In this document: positions 24,601 through 35,932 of the stretch, piece after piece
Layout: each line of letters begins with the position of its first letter
Numbering within the stretch: the first letter of the stretch is position 1
NCBI GenBank assembly: GCA_034096865.1
Contig: JAWQFJ010028219.1
Location: forward strand, 1-47,500
DNA from: Theodoxus fluviatilis
Taxonomy: Eukaryota; Mollusca; Gastropoda; Cycloneritida; Neritidae
Length of the DNA stretch: 47,500 nt
Direction of reading: 5' to 3'
The notes under the pieces: model-generated
Told to the model about the DNA's origin: nothing
What the model saw: the letters and a program-made list of their open reading frames with translations, nothing else
Database searches by the model: none
Translations under genes and position numbers: made by a program

Positions 24601-25002
24601 TGCACTACGTAAGTAGATGTATAGCCCGTGCATGCACTACGTAAGTAGATGTATAACCCGTGCATGCACTACGTAAGTAGATGTATAGCCCGTGCATGCA
24701 CTACGTAAGTAGATGTATAGCCCGTGCATGCACTACGTAAGTAGATGTGTAACCCGTGCATGCACTACGTAAGTAGATGTATAACCCGTGCATGCACTAC
24801 GTAAGTAGATGTATAGCCCGTGCATGCACTACGTAAGTAGATGTATAGCCCGTGCATGCACTACGTAAGTAGATGTGTAACCCGTGCATGCACTACGTAA
24901 GTAGATGTATAGCCCGTGCATGTACTGCGTAAGTAGATGTAAAGCTCGTGCATGTACTACGTAAGTAGATGTAAAGCTCGTGCATGCACTATGTGAGGGC
25001 AA
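18696..25002. repeat. 32-bp minisatellite array, about 197 units
   Basis: A head-to-tail array of a 32-base unit made of GTAGATGTATAACCCG followed by TGCATGCACTACGTAA. Each unit contains the perfect palindrome GTGCATGCAC and the palindrome TACGTA. Common variants are TATGTAA, TGCGTAA, ACGTCAG, TAGCCCG and GTGTAACCC; rare units are 34 bases (TATATCCC). Units from about 22537 to 23100 are identical to one another, while both ends are more diverged, as expected when unequal exchange homogenises the centre. Minus-strand open frames of 60-94 codons appear only where a variant removes the stop present in the canonical unit, so the array is judged noncoding. Confidence 0.98.
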
Positions 25003-25061
25003 TGTTGGCAAAACGTCGTGCGATTAACCCTTGTATGCGGCCAAGCGCCAGCATCGGGTTG

Positions 25062-25256
25062 GAATACTCCCCAGGGAGAGGAGTTGGTGCTGGTACCTGA
25101 CTGTGTGCGTCTTAAATGTCTGTCACTATGTTTGTTGTGAGGGACCAGTGAGGATTGATCAAGATGCCCAGTGATCAGGAAGTAAAGTGTAAAGCGGTTT
25201 GAGACCCAGACAAAGGGTGTAAGTCGCTATATAAAACCACACCTTTTATCTTTTCT
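25062..25256 (+). mobile_element. 5'-truncated SINE fragment next to the 32-bp array
   Basis: This segment matches the 3' half of the element at 30165-30545. Shared landmarks are ACTCCC..AGAGAG, TGCTGGTRCCTGA, GTGATCAGG, GTAAAGC.GTTTGAGACC and a TATATAAAA tail. It is followed by two further minisatellite units, so it sits inside the right end of the array. Confidence 0.75.
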
Positions 25257-25307
25257 TATAACCCGTGCATGCACTACGTAAGTAGATGCATAACCGGTGC
25301 ATGCACT
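25257..25307. repeat. Two residual units of the 32-bp minisatellite
   Basis: After the SINE fragment the motif resumes (ATAACCCGTGCATGCACTAC, GTAAGTAGATGC, then a degenerate ATAACCGGTGCATGCACTGC), showing that the array once extended across this point. Confidence 0.9.
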
Positions 25308-25887
25308 GCATCAGAAGAATTCAGTGCACTGCCCCTACACACTTTATGCCCTGCAAAGTTCCTGGTCGGGGATCGTCACAGTATGAAGTATTAAATTCAT
25401 GCACTTCATGTGCAGGCTTCAATAAATAAAACGTCATTGTAATAACTTTTTGAATCGCAATCACTATATTATCATATGCGACATTTACATACACTCCCAA
25501 TTTTAAGGTGTCTTTGATGTGTGCGGAATACTTCCGACTGGCAATGAGCAGAGGTTAAAAAAAGAGAAGGAAATAACCAAATTTCAGAAGACCATTATGG
25601 GTGGATTCAAACAGCTATTTCAAGAGGGCGAGTCTGATGTAGGATGAGTCAGTTGTGTAATCTTGCTGCCTCCTTCCGTGCTCAAAAAGTCGTCAAATGC
25701 TGAGCTAACGAGCACCAGGCTTTTCAATAAAACTTTATATTTTTGGGTAACATTGACTCAAATCGCGGCACACATATATTTTTTTCCATTCATGCATGAA
25801 ACTTTTTTTCCGGAGGACTACAACTGACAATTTCCGCTTCACTCAATTGCAAAATTAGATTGCATCCTCGGATCTTACCTCGGACGT

Positions 25888-25940
25888 CCCCCTTCACCCA
25901 CCCCCCACCCCCCACCTCCACCCCCACCCCCCCACCCCCA
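25888..25940. repeat. C-rich tract (CCCCCA units)
   Basis: Repeated ACCCCCC and ACCTCCACCCCC units. Confidence 0.9.
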
Positions 25941-26280
25941 TTGATTTTCACACAGGAAGACTTAAAACCTCTTCCATATCATTTTCTGCATCTTACCTCT
26001 GTCTGGCTTATCCACGTTCGAAACACAGAATATCGCCGGAAGAAATGATTGCCTGGCGTACACAGTGCCATGGAGACATTGAAACAAGATAAGAGAAGAC
26101 ATTGACCGGTGAAGTCTGTCAACTCCCGAAGGAAGGAGAACAAGTTGTGGGTCAACGCAAACAGAGAGATGTGATAAAAGAAGAGCAAATCAAAATTAGA
26201 TCGACAATGGTCTTTAATAACCCTTTACCAGGCAATGCTTGGGTTTCTACGAACTTTGCAACGCCATCCCTGCCCCTTAA

Positions 26281-26345
26281 CAAACAGACAGACAGACAGA
26301 CAGACAGGCAGGCAGGCAGGCAAGCAGGCAGGCAGGCAGGCAGGC

Positions 26346-26388
<43 letters not shown>

Positions 26389-26428
26389 TAGACAGACACA
26401 CAGACAGACAGGCAGGCAGGCAGACAAA
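26281..26428. repeat. GACA/GGCA tetranucleotide tract
   Basis: Alternating blocks of GACA and GGCA; the same motif class, reverse complemented, as the tract at 5105-5860. Confidence 0.97.
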
Positions 26429-26429
26429 C

Positions 26430-28260
26430 GAACAAACCAAAGCACAATGCACACCTTCTAAAACTGTGAGAATTAAATATTACAAAAACAGACGTAGTTC
26501 TTCTCTCATGAAAAGCAACATTCCAAAGTCAAAAAGCCATATACATGTATATAGCTTCCAACCACAAATGCAGACTAGATCACTCACTTCACACTTTACC
26601 CACCTCTGCAGGGAAGTGTGCCCAGGTCTAAAGTGCTGGCTGGCGACGGGAAGGCCTTTGTTGTGGGTTTAGTGTGAGACTCCTTCCTTGCTATCAGGCG
26701 CGGTGTTTGACCTCTACCCCTGGTTAACCCTGGCTTCGCTCTGAACAGAAGCATTTCGCCATTCATAGGAATGTTATGAGAGGAAACTATTCTGCTTCTA
26801 TTGTGAGACAGAAGACTCCAAGCGTGTTATAGCGAGGGTTTCAGACAAGCCGTAAATTTATTCCGATTTGCCAAGTCAGAGGTGAATTTGCATGCGACAA
26901 GTGCTGCGTTTCTCAACCATCTTAACAATGTTCCGAACAGATACTGTCCCTCCATTTCCTTTGAACGTTGGTGGCCACCCAGTCTCCATAAATCTGCATT
27001 TTATTCATACAATCTACTTCAGGACCATATGGGATATTACTGTAGTTGTGTCCCATACTTTGCAATGTATCCAAGACAAACTTATTCAGAACTGATTGCT
27101 GTATGTTTCGGTTACAACAACACATACTTTTGGAGCCGTTTGGAGTTTTGGAAACAATAGGCTTCCTTTTCACTGGCAATTCTCCATCTCAAAGAAATAT
27201 GCCGATTAAAGTGCAGGTGTTAACGATCTGCGCTAAGAAAAAACCAGTTACTACGAACTGCCATAAATAGAACATGGGCGATGGGACCCTCACGCATGCA
27301 TCCAATGTGAGCACGGACTTTTCGTGTAGTTCATGCAGACATGGTCAGTCTTTTCGAGGAGTTCCTTTCATCACAAACATTGGTGACCTGCTTCAGCAAC
27401 AAGTACATGAAGTCGCTGGAGCAAAACACTAGAAAACGCGAGTAAAGTTTCTGAACTGATTATTGTCAAAATTGAATCTTAAGCCATTTCTTGCTTCTGG
27501 GACCATTTTACTGGCATATTCAGGAGTTTCGAAGAAAATTACAGTCTAGAGATGGATTACTTAACAGTTTTAGAGAAGAGCTCACCTTTTCGAGTGGTCT
27601 AAAAGGCACCGATTCTGTGTGGGTTGAATCGACGATTTGAAATTCCCACGGCATCGTAACTGCTGCATATTACGTAATTCAGAAATTGTATCTTTTTTCT
27701 TCAGCCTTGATCTATCCACTCACATTTAATCTTGTCGTAAAATAACTTTGTAAAACGTATTTGACCCATGTTGCTAATAATGTTTTACACTCTCTGCCTC
27801 TGTAAATTTCAACAGTCGTATTCTCAAAATGACTGATTTGCGGTTAGTTGACTACAATCTGCTATAACTTGTATTATGAATTACCTGGTTTCTCCCCCCC
27901 CCCCCTCCCCAATTTAAAGCAATATTTTTGTAGTTTTTAAGGATAGTGGTAACTCAAAATCTTCAAATCCTACGTTATGTACCTTTTGCTGGATCAGATT
28001 AAATAATTATGGCTTTGTCCTAGCTGCAGTAACATCAAAGGCTGCGAACATCTATCATAACCAGTGGGGGGTTTATCATTTTTAAAAATCATCGTTGCTG
28101 TGTCCATGTCTACCTTATTTCGATGAAAGAGTTGCATCTTTGTGCCTCCACTAGGTTACAGCAGGCCTGTGAATAAACATACTGAGAGGCGTCCAGATGT
28201 CTCAACAATGTGCTCGACCTTCCACGGAAAGAGTGTTCAGACCACCTAGATCGAGCCAGG
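26430..28260. other. No recognised gene
   Basis: Frames at 26882-27160 (plus) and 26922-27179 (minus) overlap and neither resembles a family I can name. The 27900 area has a short C run. The remainder is AT-rich. Confidence 0.5.
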
Positions 28261-28958
28261 GGCGTGTTCAAGAGGCCTACCGGTACGTACCGGTACGTAC
28301 CGGTAGCATCTTGAACGACTTGGTACGGCTACCGGTACGTACCGCGCCGGAGAGCCGTTGCGCCCGCTGCGCCGTGTATAGCCAAAATGGCTGCCTTCGG
28401 GGAAAGGAAGAAAGTCATCATCACAAATATGCGCTGTGGCACGCATTTCGACCTGTGATTATTACCCAGCCTATGCGAGACGTTACAAGAAGTTAGGCTG
28501 ATATTGTACTTTTCTTTTTTAAAGAATATCTGCTCTGAAATAATTACTGGGCAAGATGTTAGAAAACATTTCCAAGGCAGATAGCGAAACAATTTTAAGG
28601 GAAGCAACTCTTATATCTGACATTAGCCCTTTGTTTGTTGTGTAATCTCCCTTGAAGTGAACATCGAAATATTCTTGCTTACACCAAGTTAGCACTGTCG
28701 TTTTGACATACATTTCTATTCGAGCGATGCCGAGCATTCATGCACAGCTACAGCTTAACGTATTTCATCAGTTCCACAAGGAACGAGCAGTCTGCAGCTG
28801 CTGGTTTACTCATTTGGTTGAGAAGCGCAATCCGCGGCGATGAGAAGGCATCTTGGAAGCCATCTTGGCTACCGTTGGGTCATAACGAGTCGTTCAAGAT
28901 GGCACACCGGTAGGTAGGCTACCGGTAGGCTATCGGTAGGTCGTCTTGAACACACGGC
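28261..28958. mobile_element. MITE with ~60-bp ACCGGT-rich inverted ends
   Basis: Left end: GGCGTGTTCAAGAGGCCTAC, then a perfect 28-bp palindrome of TACCGGTACG units (28278-28305), then CATCTTGAACGAC. Right end in reverse complement: GCCGTGTGTTCAAGACGACC, TACCGATAGCCTACCGGTAG, then CATCTTGAACGAC. The two ends therefore match at both margins with variable ACCGGTA units between. AGG flanks each side, a possible 3-bp target duplication. The interior has no significant coding frame. Confidence 0.75.
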
Positions 28959-29384
28959 AGGTAGGACAGGGTAAAAAATTATGTTCGAGTTGCTGAAAGT
29001 GCGCGTGTTGACGGCAAAACACGTGTGTGGTTGTTTCTTCTATGCTTATCGTGCCTAGAAACGCGACCAAGGTAGGCTGGAGATTATTCCCATTCGTACT
29101 TTCCCCTGGAAGTCTTTGTAAAACGAAAATTATCATGCACGTGAGCACATTTCATTGCTCAGCGACTTGGTTGCGTTCTTTTTCCTGTGTTTTTCTGTGA
29201 ACAGCAGGCCTTCGAAATGTTGGAGTTTCTACGATGGTCGTCCCTGCTGTCTCAAGTATGCATTTGTGTAGTGACCAAACTATGAACTTTCGTACATGTG
29301 GAGTACTCCCAAGTCAGTGGGAGCTTCCTGTACGTATATTCGTATGTGTGCATTCGTGTGTGCGTGCTTTCGTGCATATATGTT

Positions 29385-29431
29385 TGTGCGTGTGTGTGTG
29401 TGTGTGTGTGCGCGCGCGCGCGCGCGTGCAT
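29385..29431. repeat. GT to GC alternating tract
   Basis: GTGCGTGTGTGTGTGTGTG passes into CGCGCGCGCGCGCGCGTGCA with strict purine-pyrimidine alternation, the composition most prone to Z-DNA. Confidence 0.95.
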
Positions 29432-29550
29432 GTAATAGGTGAACACGCGAGAGGGTCGTTCGTGAATTCGGATGCATGAAGACATGGGTGTGAACACATG
29501 TTTCAATCCGGCATGCATGCGACTTTATGTCTAAAATATGAGTGCGTGCG

Positions 29551-29569
29551 TACGTGTGTGTGTGTATGT

Positions 29570-29622
<53 letters not shown>
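29551..29622. repeat. (GT)n microsatellite
   Basis: GT dinucleotides with a few GTAT interruptions at the left. Confidence 0.97.
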
Positions 29623-29623
<1 letters not shown>

Positions 29624-30164
29624 TAAAAGCACGAGCATAAATGAATGCGAGCACATGTGTAAGATACGAGTGCGTCTGCTTGTGATAGCGCCCACGTGTC
29701 TTGGTGGAAAGCATTGTTTTCATACAGGACGCTGCTGCATTGCGCGCTGCTGCTTCTCAGAAGACGCTTCTCATCAAACCGGAAGGTACATTTGTCCTTG
29801 GAAGACAGAGGTAAACAGCTCCACCTGCAGGTGGTTTCCATGTGTGAAGAGCCTTGTCTTTACTGTGCTCTCCCCCATTTTTGTTTGAGATTCGCTGTTG
29901 CTTAGGAGGTGTGTCATTGCTTGAGCTTCCGTTTGTTCGTGTTTATGTTTGTTCGTCCAAGTTTTTGTTTTTGAGTAGCCTACGCTTCGACTCAGTCAAT
30001 AGCTTGGTTCATCCCTATTTCTTCTCCTCCTCTTCCTAAATAAAAAATTTCCTTTTATTGCTTTAGATTTCTTCTTTCTTGCCAAATCTGCTTATAGTTC
30101 TCCTTTCAATCTATGATCCCCACACCCTTTCCAATCACCCCCTCCCTAATGCCACCGTATCTCT

Positions 30165-30545
30165 CCTCATTACTGGGGTTATGTGGCTGAGTGTCGAGCG
30201 CCCTTGACCCGCAGTCGCTTGTGGCTTTTGGGTGTGACATTCGAAGCTGTGCGGTTTCCAGGGTTGCATTCTTGAGCAGGGTGCTTTTTCCCCACCCAGG
30301 AGTAAAACCGGGTACCTGTGAAGACAGGGATGCTGCCGTGAGCCAATATCGGATATGGAACACTCCCTAGAGAGTTGAGTTTGTGCTGGTGCCTGATTGT
30401 GTGCATTCTATGTCTGTGACAGGATGAGTCTTCAGATGCCAGTGAAGGACTGACCAAGCGGCCCAGTGATCAGGGGGTGAAGTGTAAAGCAGTTTGAGAC
30501 CCAGACATGGGTGATAAGTTGTTATATAAAACACATCTTTACCTT
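30165..30545 (+). mobile_element. tRNA-derived SINE, near full length
   Basis: The left end carries an A-box-like GTGGCTGAGTGTCGAGCG, as in Leu/Ser-type tRNA heads. A body follows, then a tail with GTAAAGCAGTTTGAGACC and GTTATATAAAACAC. A GTAAAGCGnTTTGAG...TATATAAA tail is the kind shared by many SINEs with their partner LINEs in fish and molluscs. The 3' half is repeated at 25062-25256. No protein is encoded. The boundaries are approximate because no target duplication was resolved. Confidence 0.7.
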
Positions 30546-30885
30546 TTACGTGGAAACACTTTGCCAAATGGAAAGACGACTAACAAAAATGACTTGTCCG
30601 ATATTTTCAGTTTTTATTCAAAGTGCAAAATACAAAACATGTAGAGATTATCATTTAGTGACGCAGCTTGTCGCAGCATCTCAGATGTTATGAACACATG
30701 ACGGATGTACATACAGGGACATGTAACAAACTACTTCTTGGCAGCGAAACTAACCGTTCTACCGCCACCAAGCTAAAATACCATCTGAATGCGATGAAGA
30801 AATTGTGTGCATGATATTATGCTTTGGCAGAAAGAGCACGCATTTGAATATTCAAATATTCAGTCACATCAAATGTATCAAAGCA

Positions 30886-30960
30886 AAGGATGGATGGATG
30901 AAGTTTAAGGGCCTATCAGCCTTGTAGGCTATATAAGGCCACAACGTTAAGAAACACCCA
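30886..30960 (+). mobile_element. Fragment of the GGAT-headed SINE-like family
   Basis: GGATGGATGGATGAAGTTTA, then TCAGCCTTGTAGGCTATATA and AGGCCACAACG. Only the left part of the family consensus is present. Confidence 0.55.
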
Positions 30961-31162
30961 TCTTAAACAAAGTATTAAAACTCTTCACGACAGTGATGAC
31001 TCATACAGATCATCTAATTAGTGACATGAAATCAATTAAATCGAATCCCACTGCCCACCTGCCAGCGAAGGCTTTGTAGAGCCTTCAAACACGAAGACGC
31101 ATAAAGGGCGATAGGGCAAAATTTATCATCTCAATTTCCCTCGTCACCGACAAAGTACTAAA

Positions 31163-31222
31163 GGATAGGTGGATGGAGCCCAAGGGCTCATCAGCCGTGA
31201 AGGCCATTCAAGGCCACAACAT
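31163..31222 (+). mobile_element. Second short fragment of the GGAT-headed family
   Basis: GGATAGGTGGATGGAGCCCA, then TCATCAGCCGTGAAGGCCA and TTCAAGGCCACAACA, parallel to the fragment 277 bases upstream. Confidence 0.5.
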
Positions 31223-31229
31223 ACATTCA

Positions 31230-32620
31230 CTGAATAAAAATGTGCAATTAAAAGATTACCTCAGAAGAGGTAAGTGGAGAAATATCGAAAACAATGAAGA
31301 CATAGCAAAAATAAAAATGTTGTTTCGGGAAGCGTGGTGGCGATAACCAATTGGAGCACTGATTTCTTTACAAACTGTCAAAATCAATCAAAAGTTATGT
31401 GGAGCACAAGACGTCAACTTCAAGCAATTATACAACAAATGAACAAACCGTCAAAACAAATGCTTTACAACAGTCTCAGATTCATGAGAGCTTTTCATCG
31501 ATTGACTGTATGCCATATAGAAGCACTAACACACAAAGTGGCCTTTTTGTACTGGAATTCAAAAGAGCTCCGTGAAGTGTCCCCGTCGCTATTCTCTACT
31601 GGGTCGGGAGTCTCCTTCGAAATAATTCATGAGGGAACCAGTGTAGACACAAATACCATGAAATCAAATCTGACATACTGAGTATATTTATTGTTTCACT
31701 ATAAAGTTACCATGGAAGTCGGCTCAGCGTTTTCATGGGTTTTCCCCCAATAACAGGAAGACTGTTTATTTCCTCCATCTTCTTTAACCCCTCTCCTAAC
31801 GTACAGCTCCAGTAATCTCTACTTCTACAGCTTAGATCAACCCAATTAATGGTACAGCGACTAACCAAAGCCCTCTCTCATTCGTCTTCGCCTTCTAGTA
31901 TCTCTGTCCTAGCCTTAGCCGTCCTGTGCCCTGGCTACAGCCGTGCCGTTTTGCTCTACCTGCTTTATAGAGGCCAAGGGGTTTAGCTCCCACGAAATGA
32001 GAATCGCTCTCTCCGGGTAGAAAGGTGGGCTCTCATCCCCATAATTCAGGGGCGAGTTGAGGCGGAAAAGCTGTGGTTGGGGCTGAGGTTGGAGTGGGGA
32101 TGGGGGTTTAGTGAGATAATTGAGAGGGGGTGGCGGGGGGGGGGGAGTGGTGGGGCGGTGGTGAGAGTTAAAGGGAAAAGGAGAGGTGGGGGAGAAATTG
32201 GTTGGAATGGGAGAGTAATAGGCCAAGAGAAAATCAATGCAGAGGACGGGTAAGGGGGGGCAGTCCGCTTTTGCCACAAACAAGTTGTTGCCCAACATAA
32301 GAGCGCCCACAAAAGCTGCCCCGATATTCGAGGGCGTGCTATAAACGGCCCGCCATTTTCTTTTGTGGCTACTGTCGTGAAAGCTTCCCGCTCCCTGCGC
32401 TCTTTGCTGAATGAGGGAGACGCACAAACCGCCAGTGATCCCACGACAGACACCAGAGAGAAGTTACGTATATCCGCCACAGATGAATGCACGCACAACC
32501 ATCATCATTGCCTGCACGCGAGGGAACATCACCAGCAGGAGGATGTGAAGCCACACCGTGTGCTGCTGGTCTCGGGAATGTGTAACCTTTAGGGGGACTG
32601 GTAAAAATGTGACTGCTGGA
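31230..32620. other. No recognised gene
   Basis: A 115-codon plus frame (31334-31681) and Pro-rich minus frames across the G-rich 32090-32260 segment are not supported as genes. Confidence 0.5.
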
Positions 32621-32623
32621 TTC

Positions 32624-32624
32624 C

Positions 32625-32687
<63 letters not shown>

Positions 32688-32690
32688 AAA
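32624..32690. repeat. (GAAA)n microsatellite
   Basis: About sixteen AAAG tetranucleotides without interruption. Confidence 0.98.
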
Positions 32691-33009
32691 GAAGAAAATA
32701 ATAAATCAAAAGTGCAAAGGAAAAATGTTAAGGCGTCGGACGGTGAAAATAGAATGTTGGGGTGAAGTGGGAATTCACAGGGCCAAATGGTATCGAGTTG
32801 CATTTATAATACAATGTACAGTATATTAGTTCATCATGTACATTTGTTCCATTTTGTCATAAGCATTTTAAGGGTCTGGCTGAATTTTGCGCCATTTTTT
32901 TCGATTTGAATGACCTGAATTATGTCTCTAATAACATCCCGAATGTTTGTTTTTTCATCTTTTTGCTTACAAAAAAATATGTTTTCTAGTCATGGTTAAT
33001 ATATGATTC

Positions 33010-33967
33010 ACTGCTTAACTTTTATGTTCTTGTAAAGCTCCAAAAATAGTTTTTCAGAAGTGGTGAACTGGACAGCATGATCTAGCTTTTGGGATATGTA
33101 CGATTCAGTTTTGTTTAAGAGAAGTCTGGTAAATGGACAGTAGAGAAAGATATGTCCTAATGTCTCGTTCATTTCTACACATACTACACCTGTCGTTGTT
33201 TATTAGTCTAATTGCTTTTAGAAAGACATTGGTTGGTATGATTCTGTGCAAGAGCTTAAATTTAAATGATATCGTTTGTGTGTCTGGGTTCGCCCATTTA
33301 TCTCATGTGTGATATTTATTCCACGTAAGATTGTAGTCTGACAGGTTCCTTGACGATTTTTTCTTGTGCTGCAGATAATGAATTATTCTTCGTGAGAACG
33401 TCATAGAAAAAAATATTTCCCTTTGTTCTGGTTTTAAATATTTCCTTAATTGGAGGAGAACTCGGACTCTCTAGAGTAGACTGATGACAGTGACAAGCGA
33501 GGATATCCTTCCATCTCCCCAGAATGTTATGCAGTAGTCTGTTGTATAATAAAAAGTTACCATTATTCTGATATTGCAACTTTAAAAATAATTTTGGTTG
33601 ACCTTTTATATTGACGATATCTCCGACTGACTTTATGCCAGGAGCTACGTTAAAGGATTGTATTCCCTCCCTCAGTTATTAATCCGTACCAAATTTCCCA
33701 CAATTTAATGTTATTACGTTCTTGATCATTGTCGGTTTTATCTGGTTGATGCATAAGACTGGAAAATATGTTCTGATAGAAGTAGAATGTATAACTGTCA
33801 AATCTGCAAATACTTTTTAGCTGGTTCTTGTAGAAAAGTAAGACCCGTTTACTACCTAGCTTGCTATGTTTGAATTCCAAAATCACATTCAAATTTAGTG
33901 GGGAGGAAAGTCCGTCGTAAATAGTTCTATGGATTTCCCTGTTTTCTTTCTCGCTTTTTATTTTCAA
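33010..33967 (-). pseudogene. LINE ORF2 C-terminal remnant (L1/Tx1-like)
   Basis: Minus-strand translation gives a recognisable LINE tail in broken pieces. These are VGDIVNIKGQPK..YNRLLHNI.GRWKDIL, SPPIKEIFKTRTKGNIFFYD, and then FKFKLLHRIIPTNVFLKAIR leading to a CxxC zinc-binding pair and, after a frameshift, ETLGHIFLYCPFTRLLLNK. The C-x2-C...ETxxHxFxxCP pattern is typical of the region after the reverse transcriptase in these LINEs. Stops and at least one frameshift make it inactive. No catalytic FADD box was found in the window, so only the 3' part is present. The bounds are approximate. Confidence 0.75.
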
Positions 33968-35230
33968 ATCCCCTTATTTTATCTTTTTTACGGCTTGAAA
34001 CAATAAATTTGTTGACACTGTTTTATGCCTCTGAATAAGTGAGTACAGACAACTCACTCTATAAACCAATTTCCATGCTGCAGAAAGTACGTGTTCTATT
34101 ATTACCTACACGATGTTAACATATCTTTTTGGGGTCTTTCAGTAAGCGATAACAAAATATCACCGACGTAGCTTTTGAACAGGTTTTCCAGAAAGCTTCC
34201 TTCTTTGGTTTTAGTAAGGATGCGCCGATGAAATCCGTTTTACCAGCTATTGATTAAAAATAAACATTTTCTGAACAGTTGACAATTCTATTTCTTTGTT
34301 GCTTTAAATTTATATTTCTTATGAGATGAACGCAATTAGAAATATGCTTTTTTCAAAAATAAATTTTAAATTGTGTTTCATAAAAGGTAGAACCAGTCTT
34401 TTCATAAAATACTCTAACAAACTCTAGAGGCTGGTTAGCGATGTGATGATGCTTATGTAGTGCTGCCCATATTAGAAGTGCAACTTCAAAACAAACTGGA
34501 AAGCCAGGCTGGCAATAGTGTGCTCGGACATTTAGCAACAACAAGTTGCAAATTGCCTGACTGCGCTCTGAAATTATGGTCTCGTGTTTGTCCACTTATG
34601 CAGCCCGTCAGTCTGGGCATTGCAGTCGTTTTCAGGCACGAGCGACCCTCATTATGAAGTTCAGGCTCGACGTCTTCAAAACCCCTCATGCAGACTTCAT
34701 TTACCCCTCGCACAGCACAGAGACGCTCATGCTTGGCCTTCGATGAAAAAGTCAGTGAAGAACATTCGAGTCCTGCCCCAACAAATATTAAGTATCAAAT
34801 CGTTGTATTTTCTGGGGTGTATGAAGACGCAACAACAAATCCAGACCATATAAATTTCGCTTTTATAACCGTTTTGCATGACGAAGTGCTGCGTGCGCCT
34901 GTGTATGTTCTCTTTGATATGCGCATAATTTACTCAGGGGCAAGCTTGCAAAGTTTTCAAGGCAAAATCTCTCTGTCGCATAAAGGCGTAAACCCACAGC
35001 ATTAAAGCCAGGAGTCTGAAGCTACACAGTGTTCAGTACAAGTTGCTGCTTCCGATCATACGACATAGAAGTATTCATATTTCCTCCAAGAACAAGGCTT
35101 TGTTGACACATTAAATACACATCAGATTGACCCGATTAAACAACATAGATGACATTTAGAAACATTGTACACCACAACACTATTTTACAAGGTAGTTAAA
35201 CCGCTTACAACTCCAACAAGACAAGTTTCT
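33968..35230. other. No recognised gene
   Basis: AT-rich sequence right of the LINE remnant, possibly including more decayed LINE. The frame at 34688-35005 (plus) looks protein-like in parts (VKYQIVVFSGVYEDA-type pattern) but matches nothing I know. Confidence 0.45.
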
Positions 35231-35370
35231 CTCAAATGGCATTTTCACAGTGGCCAGGTAATGTTTGCTGAAACATTTCACAATGGCCACATGAGTTAGT
35301 TACAATGGCTTCTTCACAGTGACCACGTAGAATTTGTTTAAACGGCCTCTACGCAGTGACCGCTGCAGTT
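35231..35370. repeat. Degenerate tandem repeat around CACAGTGGCCA
   Basis: AAATGGCATTTTCACAGTGG, TTTCACAATGGCCAC, AATGGCTTCTTCACAGTGAC and ACGGCCTCTACGCAGTGACC are diverged repeats of one roughly 40-50 base motif. Confidence 0.6.
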
Positions 35371-35932
35371 CATAAAGCTGATCTGACCAAGAAGAGTCTC
35401 GTCACGTCATCAGGAGCAAATAGAGTGAATGAACATGCAAATAGTCGTTGTGTGAAAGATTCACTTTAATCAACAATGCATATTCTAAAACCTCAAATTT
35501 TTCGCCCCGATATCATCCACATTCGGCCTTTCATCCAACTCAATTCGCTCATCCACCTTTCTTTCACTCTGTATGATTCAACACTGCCCAGACCCTGCAC
35601 TTCCAATTCATTTATCCATCCGTACTTCAAACCACCCCCATCCAAATCCTATCAAGTGCATGTACTCCTCTCATCGATACATTCATCCACCAAGCCTCCC
35701 GCAGCTAGCCACCCAAGCCACACCTGCCCACCCATGTTCTTTCCTCTCTTCAATTTTCTTCACCAACCCCATGCACCAACTGAAATATCCCCCCTCCTTC
35801 ATCCATCTCTTCCAATATCCTTTATCCATCCATGCACACTCCACCCCCACGTACACATATAATCCAGTTATTCTGATCTTTAAATAAGTCTCTTCCATTC
35901 TCATACACCTCAATTCGATCCATCCACTCGCC

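Larger units (their letters stand above)
28966..30160. other. Microsatellites only
   Basis: Apart from the GT/GC and GT tracts nothing is recognised; 29900-30110 is T-rich. Confidence 0.6.

Noticed and set aside
18696..25002. CRISPR-like array
   Set aside because: Units abut directly with no spacers, vary in sequence and lie in animal DNA without cas genes; it is a minisatellite.
26882..27179. Overlapping frames of 85-92 codons on opposite strands
   Set aside because: Neither strand matches a known family and both cannot readily be coding; no splice signals identified.
30737..30775. A-box-like sequence on the minus strand (TTGGTGGCGGTAGAACGGTT)
   Set aside because: Resembles a SINE or tRNA A-box, but no matching B-box was found at the right distance.
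32046..32498. Pro-rich minus-strand frames
   Set aside because: Produced by a G-rich plus-strand segment (32090-32260).
34688..35005. 105-codon plus-strand frame with protein-like patches
   Set aside because: No family recognised and no supporting exon signals; it needs a homology search before being called.
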